Origin: Lanius collurio
Taxonomy: Eukaryota; Chordata; Aves; Passeriformes; Laniidae
Direction of reading: 5' to 3'
NCBI GenBank assembly: GCA_020086605.1
Contig: JACBWW010000008.1
Coordinates: 10,423,720-10,487,719, forward strand
DNA length: 64,000 nucleotides
The notes below the pieces were generated by a model, which did not search any database, was not told where the DNA came from, and was given only the letters and a program-made list of their open reading frames with translations. A program made the translations under genes and the position numbers. This document shows, piece after piece, positions 38,856 to 50,962 of the stretch (the stretch's first letter is position 1; the number at the start of each line of letters is the position of its first letter).

Positions 38856-41800
38856 GTACAAACAAAGGGAAGGAAATTTCACTATAGAACAATTGCATTC
38901 AGGAAATGAAGCACAGAAGAGAGATTGTTTTGCAGTGCTGGTTTCCTTGGCTTGTACTGCTCTTGTTTCTAGGTGACTTCTGATCCAAGCCTTTGGAAAA
39001 TGTTTTCCTAGAACATGGAATTTCCTCTTGGAATACATTGAATCTGGAAGCCAACAGATAAAACTTTACATTTTGGCTTTGTATTCTTCAGATTAATTTT
39101 AAACCAGATGACTAAACAGAAAAGGAACGGAAGTTTCAGAATTCTTAGCTTGAGCGTAACATGCAGATAATATATGGGATGTTTGAAACTGTTCAGTTCA
39201 GTTTTGCAAAGTCAAGTGTTTTCGCCAAGGATACATCAGCTTGAACAGATGATCTTATCTTTGTCTTAACCAAAGTATTTTGTGAATTATAGGTGTTTTT
39301 ATGAAATATAATAAAATGAAGATTCTTTCTGGAGTAAAATTTTCTGACACACTTCCCTGACCACATGGTACATCTTGTGTTGTTCTCCATGAGTGCAGAT
39401 GATCTCTTCACTCTCTGCCAAGGTCAGCTGGGTGGGTTCTACAAGCCAGCTTAGATGGATCTTTTCTGCTAGTTATTCTTTAACTGTAACTTCCAACATG
39501 TCAGCATTTCAGAGAAGAAAGGTACAGTTATTCTGTCCTGGAGAGAGATATGTAGACTAAAGATATATTTCAGTTTTTTTTCCATCAATAGAAAATATAA
39601 AACCCCAAAAATATGGGTATAGTGTATGTAGCCCCAGTATTAAAACTGTTCTTCATCCCAAGTAATCAACGTATTTCAATCACTTGACATTCATAGTTGT
39701 ACTCTCAATGAAGCATGAGATCCCTCAATCATTTTGGTTCTTGTCTTTTCAGATGTAGTAATAAAAAGTTGATGAAATATTTTCAAGATAAAAGAAGAGA
39801 TGGAATAGATTAAGATACTTCTATAAAATTGCTTGTCTGATCACAAGCACATACTGCATAGCTTCATGTTACCAGATCCTTTTAGAAACTTACCTAGATT
39901 TTAACAAAGCTTATAAAGACTTTGTCTTGTCACTCATTATTCCTCCAAATAATTTTCAACATCTTACATTCTGATTTACTCTTCTGGTTTTGCTGTATTC
40001 TCTACAGTCCAAGTACAGTGGCACTTATAATGTTTCAGGTTGGATATCCACACCAAACCAGAAACAGCTGATCTTTTCCTACTTTTTCTACTCGGCTCAA
40101 AGAACTTCAGGACAAAAAATACTGGTTTATTTTAGGTATAACTGGACTATTAGAGGTAGCACAGTAGTTACACCTTATATGTTCAGACAATCTCTAAAAA
40201 GGAGTGGTTCAGACTACAGAGAAAAAAGAAATCTGTGATAACTGTATAATGCAAAGAAGTGGAGGTGCAAACAAAGACCATGCAGGGTAGGTGTGCAGAT
40301 TAGTGTGCTTTGACTTACACATTGTAAAACTGAGATTCAGAAGAAGTGAGTCAAAAAACTTCATTTTTAAAGAAAATTCATCAACAGTAGGAAAAGCAGA
40401 GAGGTTTTCTTTAGATCAACAAATATATAATAATAAAGTGTGGAGAGCAAGCTGCATGTTCATTCTAAGTCTGCCTTTATTTGCAGTCCATAAGGCCAAA
40501 TTTTTGTTGCTTAGCAGTAGTGTGTCACCTTGGTAAAGACAGAAGATTGTATCCAATGTCCTATCTACTGTAGCCTTAAGTGACCACACACTTCATTTGC
40601 TTTATGGATACCTTGCAGCTGACACCGCTAAACAATGAAATGTTTCCCAGATGTCTTAGGGATGTCCCTGTGTCAGCAAAGCCTATGTGCTGCAACTTCC
40701 CCTAAAGTTATCAGGAACAGGTTAATTATAAATTATTGTTTAACATATCCTAGAATATTTTCCTTTCCTATTAAGTGTTCAAGAATCTACAGAATTTGTT
40801 GAACCATTCTGGAGGTAGTGACCAAGTTACGTTCAGTGCCTGTTATCAGTGGCTTGCAAAGTGAATGGATGATTGAAGTTCAGTAGCAAACTCATGAAAA
40901 ACTCTATTCTTTTCTCCATCATTGATATCTCGCTACCTGCAATTGGATAGAGCTGGACAGCTGTAGAAGACCTTTTAGATGAATAAATTCAGGCCAAATT
41001 TTTCAATAAAACAATCCCTGAAATAATTCTGGCAATGTAAGAAGAGAATTATCTACCCCAGCAACCTCCTTTCAGTTTTTTTGTGCAGAAACCAGGGACC
41101 CTGGATTTTTTTTTAGCCTTCTCTAACTACTTTGAAATATGACATTAGATTGCTGAGTCATTTAATAGTTCAGGATACTTAAACCTAGTCAGATTTAATA
41201 TTAATCCATAATTATACTTTGGATCTTCCCAGTTTTGTCTCACAGAAAACTTCAGTCTTGACATTTTGGATAAAGTTGTAGTGATATTCACAATAAAATT
41301 TGTAATAGATTGTGCTCTGTGAAAAAAAAATCCTGAGTATAAAACATTAGATTAACATGGGAAAAAATGTTTAATGAAATTCTTAGAAAAAAACCAGCAA
41401 ATCCACCTTTAAAAACCTACTTTGGTTGTTCTTAGCACTGACAGTCACACATGTCTATCAGTAGGGGTCTGAGTTTTCAACATGTCTTTAACTCTCCAGG
41501 GAGAACATGGCCATAGATTTTGGTCTTGTTACTGAAAGACAGTCTCCTCAGCAGGCATTCAGAAGGTCTGAATAAATGCTTGGAGTGATAAACCATGGAA
41601 TGAGTCAAAGATTAACAACTTGCACAGAAACTGCTGTACAAATTATACAATTTACACCTGATGAATTCAGTGAGGATTATATGACTTGAAGTATTTGACA
41701 TTAGCAAGTGTCAGCAGAAAACATGTTTCTGTGCCATGCCTAAGAAGCATGAGATCCATGGCTTTGTAAGTGGTTAAAACATACTTCCTCCAAGTAATAT

Positions 41801-43281
41801 TGAGTAGCAAAGCCACAGAAAACAGAAGGGTCACCCAAAGGGCTTGGGAGACCTTTCTCATGATAGCTCCATCTCCAAAGGCTCTGTGGCTGTTTGCACT
41901 GACCTTGACAGGTTCAGCCCCTACAGCAGCTTCTGTTGTGTACTGACCTTTAAACTGTGCTTCTCTTTACTCTTTAATACCCCCACTACTTCAGTGAACA
42001 AAAGTAGGATCTCAGACATAGCTTTGTGTGAAATACTGATGCTTATTTCACTGGCACAGAGGTTGTTTAGCATGGACTCAGTGCTTTCTGCCAGAAAAAG
42101 AGAGAACATGATATGCTGGTCTTCTCTGTATAGGAACTCTAAATATTTGACTAGTGGAATGCATCATTTAAGTTGCATGTTACTCTCTGCTAAAGATAGA
42201 GCCATTGCCTTATTGCCATAGTTTTCAGCTCCATAGTTTAGTCATTCTGCTATAACTTCATTAACTTCAATTAACGGCCATGTCTTCTACCATTTCCCAT
42301 ATAACACTGTGATCTGAGCATCCATTTAAGTCAGATGTACAGTGTATGCCCTTCATCATACACTTAATGACTAATAGATAGAGAACTGTGCTATTTTATC
42401 ATTATTTTTCGTAATTGCAAAGAAAAGTGGAAAACTTGACCATGACCAGTGAGTCCCTTCTCTGAGAAAGACAAATTGTCTTCCATGTTAATGGTCATCT
42501 TTAAAAGAAATAATCTACTCCTGCCCACAGGTTAGTAGCTGAAGAAAACAGCATACTAAAATAGCATCAGAAGAAGAGCAGTTCCTACTAGTTTGATTTC
42601 ACCAGATTTTGCTGCACACTGGAGGCACAGTTTTGTTGCCCTGAATGTTTTGCACTGTATTTCCAGACAGAGGTTCATGAAGTGAAAAATAAGTTAACCA
42701 TCTGCTGCCTGTGTACATCAATATGTACATTTGTGTATTTAAGCAAGGATACTCTGTGGGTATTTGTAACTTACTAATAAGTAACCACTTGAATTATGAC
42801 AAAGAATTAATCCTACAAAGGGTACAAAGGGAAGAGGGGACACAGGGGAGGACTCATGGATAGGATGAGTGATTCAGGGTCTTGATTCACGGGTTTGTAT
42901 GCTGTGTTATAGTGAAAGTCTGCTGCCAAGTTTTGTGAACAGCCATTAAAACAGCCTCCCAGAGTATTCCCTTGCTAATGTTTTAAGAATGTTTGAGTCA
43001 AAGCTCACAGATCCAAGTAAGTAACCAAGGAGTTCTAGACAGTTGAGAAGAAGGATTGCATTATGCAACCATGGGACTGGGATGTAACACTGTCAAATCC
43101 CCTTCCCTGATGTCACCAAGATGTGCTGGAAGCCTCCAGCAGAGCAGATGGGATTAGACTGCAGGTCAGCTAGGTGCCTAGTTTAGCTCTTCACTGATTA
43201 ATGTTCTGTGTTTTGTTTTAAATAACCAGTAAGAAAAGAATAAAGCAAGGAACAAGCAGAGGTTTGGTCCCAGTAAGCCAG
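38856..43281. other. Anonymous single-copy DNA
   Basis: Nothing recognisable as a gene or transposon was seen on either strand. The longest frame, about 125 codons at 41844-42221, has no motif or splice context. Confidence 0.55.
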
Positions 43282-44024
43282 TGCAGAAGCCTAGAAGATA
43301 AGGAGTCTGATGTGTATGCGTCAAACAAGGATAGGCAGATAGCTGTGAAGTCAGCCAAGGATTGTTGGTAATAACAACCTGTGAGAAAGAAAAGGATGTG
43401 GCTGGAGAAGGGGCCATGCAGAGATAGGGTAGCACTTTTCTGGGACAAACATCCTTGTTATGGCTCCTACAGATAAGCACAAGTACAGGTACAGCTCAAG
43501 TGCAGGAATGAGGCTGAGAAGTGGGCATGGACCTTGTAGAGGAGGAATCAAGACCACCCAAGAGCCCCAAAGCCCTCTGGCCCAATTCCAGAGAGGTCTG
43601 AAAGAATAAACTGATAACTGATGATAACTGATTTGTATAGACAGCGAGAAGCTTAGCTCTGGGGTGAGGAAAACCTGTCTATAAAAAGGTACCCCCACCA
43701 AGCCTGGACCTTGGACATGCCATCAGCTGGATCAATGCTGGAGCCATCAGGACTGCTGATTCCTTCTTCCTTCCTCCGTTCCTTCCTTCCTCCCTCCTTT
43801 CCTCCTTTCCTCACTTCCTCCCTTTCTGCTGTACCCCTTTATCCTAAAGCCACTGGCCTGTGCTTATATAGGTCATAAACTCACATACCAATTCCCATGC
43901 CAAGTGTGTAATTTACTAATGAAATTTGTGGGCTTTTGTGGACCCTCTGATTTTTGTTGTTCATTTTGAACATGAGAATCTATGAACTTTGGGTGTTCCC
44001 TACTCTTAAAGGTGGGATGCCACA
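43282..44024 (+). mobile_element. Probable ERVL-type solo LTR
   Basis: A TATA box (tctataaaaagg, about 43679-43690) lies mid-element. It is followed by 'catcagctggatcaatgctg' and 'gagccatcaggactgctgat', then a CT-rich tract. This layout resembles the U3-R-U5 order of avian ERVL/ERV3 LTRs as I remember them. Proposed ends are TGCAGAAG at 43282 and GATGCCACA at 44024, flanked by GCCAG at 43277-43281 and 44025-44029, the 5-bp duplication expected for this class. A five-base match can arise by chance and the start is atypical, so the boundaries are tentative. There are no internal viral genes. The alternative is an unrelated TATA-containing promoter. Confidence 0.5.
43761..43830 (+). repeat. CT-rich polypyrimidine tract
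   Basis: About 70 bases are almost all C and T, made of TTCC and CTCC units with few interruptions. It lies just downstream of the presumed transcription start of the LTR at 43282-44024. Confidence 0.9.
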
Positions 44025-45023
44025 GCCAGCTGCCTCAAAGAAGGGAATGTAGGTCAACAAATCGTCACAAAGATCACACCTTTGAAGGTCACCTACAGAG
44101 TGCTGCCTCCTAAAATGCTGCCCCACAATGAGGCAGCTGTGGGTTCTGCCTCTGAAGCATGCAGCCTTTTTAGATGGTTTTACACTAAGGCCTCAAATAC
44201 AAAAGTTTTGGAAAGAACAGGGTGGATTTCTATTTACCGGTATAGAGTCATGGAACAATATTTGAAATTCACATGACACAGACAAGCAGCTTGCAACATT
44301 TATACTTGTCAGTGGTTTTCAATAAAGCTGTCAGAACCGGCTGAGGCCCTAAACTAGTCTAAGTCCTTGCATGTTTGATTTCTTCAGGTAGACTGAGACA
44401 GCTTGCTATATTTCACAATACAACTAGATTTTTGAATAAAAATAACTGGGTTGCTTTAGGGTAACATTTCCAACTTAGTCATTATTTCCATCTAATTAAG
44501 CAAATTCTCAGTTCTGAATCTGTTTAATTTGAATTCTTCCCTATTTCTGGTGAAAAGAAAAGCACACACAAAAACTAACAAATGAACAACAAAACAAAAA
44601 CCAAATCCACAATTGCTTCACAGTCAACATTTCTGTTAGAAGAGGGGAATTTACTTGGCAAACTCCATCTGTTGACTTTCTGCCCACTTAAGTCTCCAAA
44701 TGGGTAACAGTTGCAGCCTTAAGTAACAGAGAGGAAGGGAGAAGGCATCTGTGAGCCAATCAGCTGTCCTAAGCACTATTGCTAAATTAATTTCCATCCT
44801 GGCATGGACTGAAGCTATGGAGTTCAGAACCAATCCCTTCCTGGTGTCAAGGTTCTTCCCATCACTAAGGATGTTCCTAAAAAGGCTTCAGTAGACTTGT
44901 GTGGAAGAGAAGGACTTGGGTATTGCTTCTGTCCTTATTGAGTGGTTCTTCTGGGTGCATTTTTTTCTGCTTCACTTATATATCAGCTTCTACATGAACA
45001 TAATGGCCTGATCCTAGGCAGGC

Positions 45024-45051
<28 letters not shown>
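45024..45051 (+). repeat. A28 homopolymer
   Basis: Twenty-eight consecutive As are followed by an A/G-rich run. No AATAAA or recognisable retrocopied gene precedes it. CR1 elements do not end in poly(A). I treat it as a simple repeat and not as a pseudogene tail. Confidence 0.93.
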
Positions 45052-45059
<8 letters not shown>

Positions 45060-48000
45060 GCAAAGAAACTCTTGCAAGATTTCAGTAGAACAGTGACACT
45101 ACATCATTTTAAATATACCAATTTTTCCAACATTTCATTTGTAATAGGGAAAAGAAAGCAAACAGAGAGGGAGAGGGGAGATCAGCAGGACAATGGAAGA
45201 TTTTGGCTTCCAGCAAGTATGTCATGTTTAATTTCCAAGCATCTTTCAACTGTATTGAGAAAACAAATTGATTCCTTTTTTTTCCTGTCTTGCATCATGT
45301 GTTCTTTGTTAGTGCTTTTTCAAACTTTATGAACTCGATGGATTGCTAGCATGCATTAGTGTGTTAGTGTGGCATGTTCAGCAAAGCATCATAGTCATCC
45401 AAGATCTAAATACTTCCTGGGAATTCAGGCTCTGTGTTAAGTTACAAGATGCTTTGCTTTATCTGCATCATCATCACAAGATGCTATTCAACCTGAGGCC
45501 CCTCTAAGAAAGGAAAGAGAAAAGGAAAAAATCCCCATATCTAGAACAAGCAAGATTCAAGTTGCTGCTGACCTCAATGAGCCAGACAGTTTTTGTTCTC
45601 TGAGTATGGTGCAGTTAACTTTTCTTTTTCGAGCTAGAGATTAGCACAGGTGACACATACTTAACCTCAAAAATAATCCTCAGAGCTGTGAAGCAGATTG
45701 CTCAAATTGAGGATAGTAAGTTCCAAGACTGGCTGAATTCTTCTGTATTTGTCCACAGCTGTATTTCCACAACCCTTAAAATTTTATTTCGCTATAATAT
45801 TTTCTTTGTCTGAAGCATGGCACAGGCTAGGCAGAACGCACCACGACCAACAAGACTGAGCTGCCTTTTTCCTTCACTATATGTGGCCCTGAACATGAAG
45901 GCTTCACTGCTTATTGGACACAGAGCCAGTATATTCTAAAGGAAACACTGACTTCATCCAAAATAAGTAGTCTTTGACAGGTAGATTTTAATGAAGCTTC
46001 TATGTTGACACAGTCATTGCCCTCAAGTATTTAGCAAAACACAAGTTTACTGAAGGTGCTTGAAAGGATTTGTGCCAATTCAAGTTGCAGGTGAACCAGA
46101 AAATCAGTGTGAAGCAGGCTTCACCTCTTCTGCCCAAGGCATAAAGACTACTGAACTGCAACGGGCACTGTTCTGGGAGGAGAGCTAATTGTTAGGTGTT
46201 GAAAGGATTTCTCTGCCTCTTTTTCACAGAGAATCAGTTCCAATCTGTGAGTTAGATTTAGAGGCAGTCTTTGGACTCCACTCTACATTGCGTTTTTCCA
46301 GCTCATGAGGATAGTCCTTGCTGGAAGCAAAGAAATACTAAGCTTATCCATGCTTCAGCAGCCTGTTCCAAGAGCTGGAAATTCCTTGGCTGTATAATTC
46401 ATCCACACAAAGGGAAATCAGACTCCTACACAACACAGCTGCATCAAATTCGCAGGCTGTGGTTTTGCCTCCTCCTCTACTCATAATGCAGATAAAGCTG
46501 TTCTCAGGCATGGGTCTAGCAAGACTTGTATCACACCCATGCACACTCACTATGATCAACTCATCTTCCAGGAGTTCAACAGCAGGGAAGGCTGGGGTAC
46601 CTCTGTTTGGAAACAGACACATGTCAAACTACACACAAAACCAGCAGTACCCTAGAATCATGGCGAGACATTGTTATGTCAGTCATGAATTTGATGCTGA
46701 GGTCTGAGTGGATGTTTCTAAGTGCCCAACTCAGAACTTACCCTTTAGTCTTTTTTATAAGAAAAAAGATGACATAAAAGCATATATTTTTCATACAAAG
46801 TAAATACGCTTGATTTTTGTTGAAGCAATGATTAAATTGTAATTTGTACATGACAAACCCGCTTGCTTCCTGCTAACTGAAAGAGATGCAGGAGCAGTAT
46901 GTCGGGCTCATTACAAGATAATTGCATTTTCATCCTTATATGTTTTTTTGAGCAAATCCTTATTCATATACTGATCACTCAGGCTAAACATGAGGACTTA
47001 CTGAGATCAATCCTTGAGAAAAGTAGTCCTCTTGGCTTCCCAAGGACAACTATTCCATGGTGCTGGAGGTAATGTGCTCCAGCATTACATCATGGTGTGG
47101 GGGGCTGAGCTATGCTTCATCTGAGTGCTGAGTTGCTGTCCTAGGGGCAATAGGATCCCTCTTGCACACTGCTGAGGCATTTAATTATGTTTCACTTCAA
47201 CATTGCAATTGTAGTGAATTGTACACACACTAGTATCAATTCACAGGGCACTGTGATAGGGTCCTTTGACTGACAACCTCTCCTGTCCACCTTGGAGGGC
47301 TGTAACAGAACTTCTTTTTCCCAGATTCTCTGTGGGAACCACTTGTTCATTCCAGCCACTGATATCATGTCCCTGTCCTCCAGTCATGTTGGTAGCTTCA
47401 TGCCTTTTCCCAAATTACTGCAAGAGTAATAGTTCATTAAAAAATTAATGAAAGCAGAACAAAATGGGGGCTTCTAAGGAAGATTAGGCCACAGAAAAAA
47501 TACGAAATAAAACAGACCTAATACTCAGAGGGAAAATGATAAATATGCACCCAGTTGTCTCTGTGCAGTAACTCAGTGGAATGGATTTATTGCACAGCAG
47601 GCTTGCTATTTGTTTTCCCTCTTTTCCCACCATGGGGGATTTTAAGTTAAATAGTTTTATTCATACATGAATTCACTAGTGTATCCCAAACTGGCTGCTT
47701 GCCAACATCATTGGCATTTCAGGTTGATAACATCTTAATCTAAAGTCATTACAGTAACTAGGAGGGAGTCTGAGTGTAGGAACAGACCCTTTCCTGGAGA
47801 GTTGCCTTTGAGATTTTAATGTAAAAGGGCATCCATATTAATTGAAAGCTTACCTGGAATGGCAATATGCATGCAAGGGCTAACTTTATTTACATGAGCC
47901 ATGAAAAATGCACAGGAGTGATTGATATTTTCACTCGGCTCCAGAACAACATTCAACCCAGCAAGTGTCAGTTTCTGGATCATTTGCCAAGGATGTTCAT

Positions 48001-49175
48001 GATATCAGACATAGATTTCCTGAAAATTTATCTCGTTTTCTAGATAGCAGTGAGAATAAGAAGTATAGACAAAGCATTTAACTGTGGATGAGTCAAGATC
48101 TCACAAGATGTCCTGTCAAGTTAGAGTAGAAGGAATCATCTGTTGGATATGGTAAGAAAGGCCCAAGAACAAAGGTTCTCCTTTCTCAAGTCTCCAGTTC
48201 CTTAACCCTATTATGATTATGTATTTGTAATAATTATATGGTTTTTGAGATTATGTAATTTTTCTCTTGAAAACACACTTGTATGTATGTTTATTTAATA
48301 TTTTGTTAAATAGAATTTCAATATGGAATAGGGAAATGTCATGAGTTAATCCATGACCTCAGCGAACTTGTTCCAACAGATATGAGAAGGCTCTAATGTT
48401 TATACAGAGTGATGTGATTTTCCGTACTCAGCCCTGTTTCTCTAGCCTCACATGGATATACAGGCCAACGCTAATTATTCAACACCCTTTGCTTTTGGTT
48501 TCAAGCCAAGATGGAGCATCTTAAAGAATTCTACATCTTCTCAATGAAACCTGTTGTCATTTCAGACCTTAGCAGTCTGAGGAGAAATAGGTGATGAACA
48601 GTCACTTAGCCAGCTCAACATAATCCAGTTTAGTGGAGAAGAATGGCAGGCTGCAGAGAGAGCTGAGAAGGTGTGGACAGTAAAAAGGTAGATGTGAGGC
48701 TGATGTCATTTAAACCTACTCTCTGATTTCTCTCTGAAACAGGAGGTTTCATACAGTGGCAACAAAGAGTGCGTATCATTATTTCCCCCAATGGCTGGCG
48801 ACTGTCTTATGAACTGGCCAGAATAAAGACAGCAGAAAAGCAGAAAAACTACCAGAAGAAAATTTATTATTTGCAAGAAGGAAGGGGTAACCACTCAGAC
48901 AACGAGGATCTGTGTTTGGTTTTCTTTCAGCTTCATCAGACTTATACTATCTCCATTTCCATCAGGTCTTTGTGTCCTTCCAGTTCGGCATTTCAGTCTG
49001 AGGCTTTGTTCCAGAAGAAAGTGGGTCAGACAGAGAAAAATCTCAAACTGTATAAAATCAAGCACAAGTGTCTCTATTTCTGATGAAGCATTAACCAAAT
49101 AATGCTTCCAAGGGAGCACTGAAGGCCAAATAACTTCTAGCTTGTGGATCAGTTATGTACTAAAGAAAGAGCAAC

Positions 49176-49176
49176 N
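49176..49176. other. Single undetermined base
   Basis: An isolated N in 'gagcaacngttaggg'. The Ns at 36396 and 36711 have the same form, so this one may also mark a contig join. Unlike the 36.4-kb site, the flanks show no duplicated or inverted sequence. Confidence 0.9.
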
Positions 49177-50688
49177 GTTAGGGAGATAGCTGGGAATTTA
49201 GATGCTGAAAGCAGGACTTGAACAGTGCTTGGGTCCTTAAATCCTTTGTAAAGTTCAGCCCTTGAATCTCCATCTGTGCTTTTTTTCTCTATAATTAACT
49301 TGTACATCGATCTCTTCTGGTTTTAATGACAAGCCAGCAACAGAAGGTCTAGTCCCACTCTAGAATTCTTGTGTGTCTGGCTCCAGAAACCTCTTTAAAA
49401 AAGGAGTTGGTTGCATTGGCAGCCTGTACACTCTTCAGTGCTCTAATAACAAAGATTTTTTTCTGTCTGCAAAAGATGTGCAGTTGCTGAGATGGTAGCT
49501 TGGCAAGTTGAATTGGATTTGTGCACACAGTGCAGCCAATGGTCCACTGCAAAATGTTATTTATATCACTTAAATGTAGACATTTCCCTTGCCACTTCTA
49601 ATCTAATACTTTGTTGTTGTTTTTAAATTGACAGAAATGGAAATTAGCAAGTACTCAAGGGTCATTGATTTTATAGCATTGGTACCTGAGGCACCACATA
49701 CACACACCATCATGCAAGAAATATGCTTGCTACACTAATAAGACTCTGGACACGTCTTAGAGAGTTGCATTTACTTTTCATGAATCAAGTTTAGTAAACT
49801 GTAGTTTGTCATGCCATAATGTGCACACAGATTTTGCATTTGTAAATCATGAGCAAAAAGCTTATGTGCCTGCCTGTGTAAATTCATGGTAGAATGAAAA
49901 CTTGTAATTTCAAATGAACAGCTGAATAGTATTAGCTATTAATTAATTTGCCCTGGCAGTTCCAATTTAAGGAGAAACTTCATCTAATTGCTGTGTTGAT
50001 ATGCTGGATTTTCAGCAGTGTAAACTTCTGGCACCATGGTTCGGATGCTGAAGAGTCACAGAACTGGATTTTGCTTGTTTGAAGCCATCATTTTTACTGT
50101 CACTAGCACATAGGTCAGTATTGAGACGTTCAGGAGCAGTGATGGTGCCATAAACCTCAGTCATTGAAAGAAACACAATTTTTCTTGTACTTCAGACCCA
50201 GAGGAGCAACCCAAAAAATTTAGTTTTTGACATCTTTTCTAGAATAACTGTAAATGCAGGGTCCCATCTCTGGTGTTTTTTCCACTTGCTTGTCCATTTG
50301 CCAGGCCATCCATGTGGGGCTACTCTGGCCTTTCCTTCAGGTGGAAGTTTCACAGTTGCACCTGCAAGTCCCTCGTTGTCAAACCCAGCAGGTAGGTCAG
50401 GTTTTTCAGGAGATGCACAAATGAGCCAGAAACCAGCCAAGTGTGAAATCCCACAGGCTTGTAAATCCAGGATTGACTGTTTATTTCCAGACATATTGCA
50501 GATTTTCACATCATGCTCTTATCCGTGTTGTTGTGGCTTAAACAGGAAGCTGCATACCAACGGAGATGGGAGGAATCTATCTACAGACAAGGGAGGGTTG
50601 CTCGGTGAGGTGAAGGGAGTGTCCTCCCTGCTGACTGTTGTGGTGTATTTTCAGTGAATGACCTTGGATTTTCTCCCTCTTGGAAACC

Positions 50689-50901
50689 ATGGCAACCAGC
50701 ATTTGTTCTTGTAAAATAATTTCTTGTCTCGCAGTGAGTGATTATATATCTTCTCCGAACTCTGAGGAAAAATCTCTCCACAAAGAAGAACAAAAATTAC
50801 TAAAGAGCAAGCCTGAGTTGATTGTTCTGAATCCCTATGTCTTAAAAAATATAATGCAACATGGTTATCTACTGCCAGCTGAACAACAAGCTAAAGAGTA
50901 G
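50689..50901 (+). CDS. Candidate small protein, 70 aa, unrecognised
   Basis: An ATG in strong context (accATGG) opens a 70-codon frame ending in TAG. The start MATSICSCKI has three cysteines within about the first 13 residues. The middle is rich in Lys, Glu and Ser. The C-terminal third is LNPYVLKNIMQHGYLLPAEQ followed by QAKE. No signal peptide, membrane segment or known domain is evident. A good acceptor-like 'gtattttcag' ends at 50654, and overlapping AATAAA signals follow about 50 bp after the stop. The arrangement would suit a terminal coding exon. No upstream exon was identified. Frames of this length also occur by chance, and I do not recognise the protein, so this is a candidate only. 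Confidence 0.3.
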   Translation: MATSICSCKIISCLAVSDYISSPNSEEKSLHKEEQKLLKSKPELIVLNPYVLKNIMQHGYLLPAEQQAKE

Positions 50902-50952
50902 CCTCTGGATGATTGTCTGATCCTGTTTCTAGGCTAACATAATTTAGTCTGA

Positions 50953-50962
50953 AATAAATAAA
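50953..50962 (+). terminator. Overlapping polyadenylation signals
   Basis: AATAAATAAA contains two overlapping AATAAA hexamers, 52 bases after the stop of the 50689-50901 frame. The downstream sequence is T-rich (ccttttgtttctc). Such hexamers are common in AT-rich DNA, so the meaning depends on the frame being real. Confidence 0.35.

Larger units (their letters stand above)
44030..50688. other. Anonymous DNA with possible conserved-element candidates
   Basis: No gene or transposon was recognised. Three AT-rich patches dense in homeodomain/octamer-like words lie at 46790-46945, 47800-47965 and 49780-49990 (see findings). A single undetermined base is at 49176. A more GC-rich patch at 50.2-50.6 kb has open frames on both strands but no motif. 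Confidence 0.5.

Noticed and set aside
45024..45051. A28 run as a possible processed pseudogene tail
   Set aside because: No polyadenylation signal, recognisable coding sequence or flanking duplication is present.
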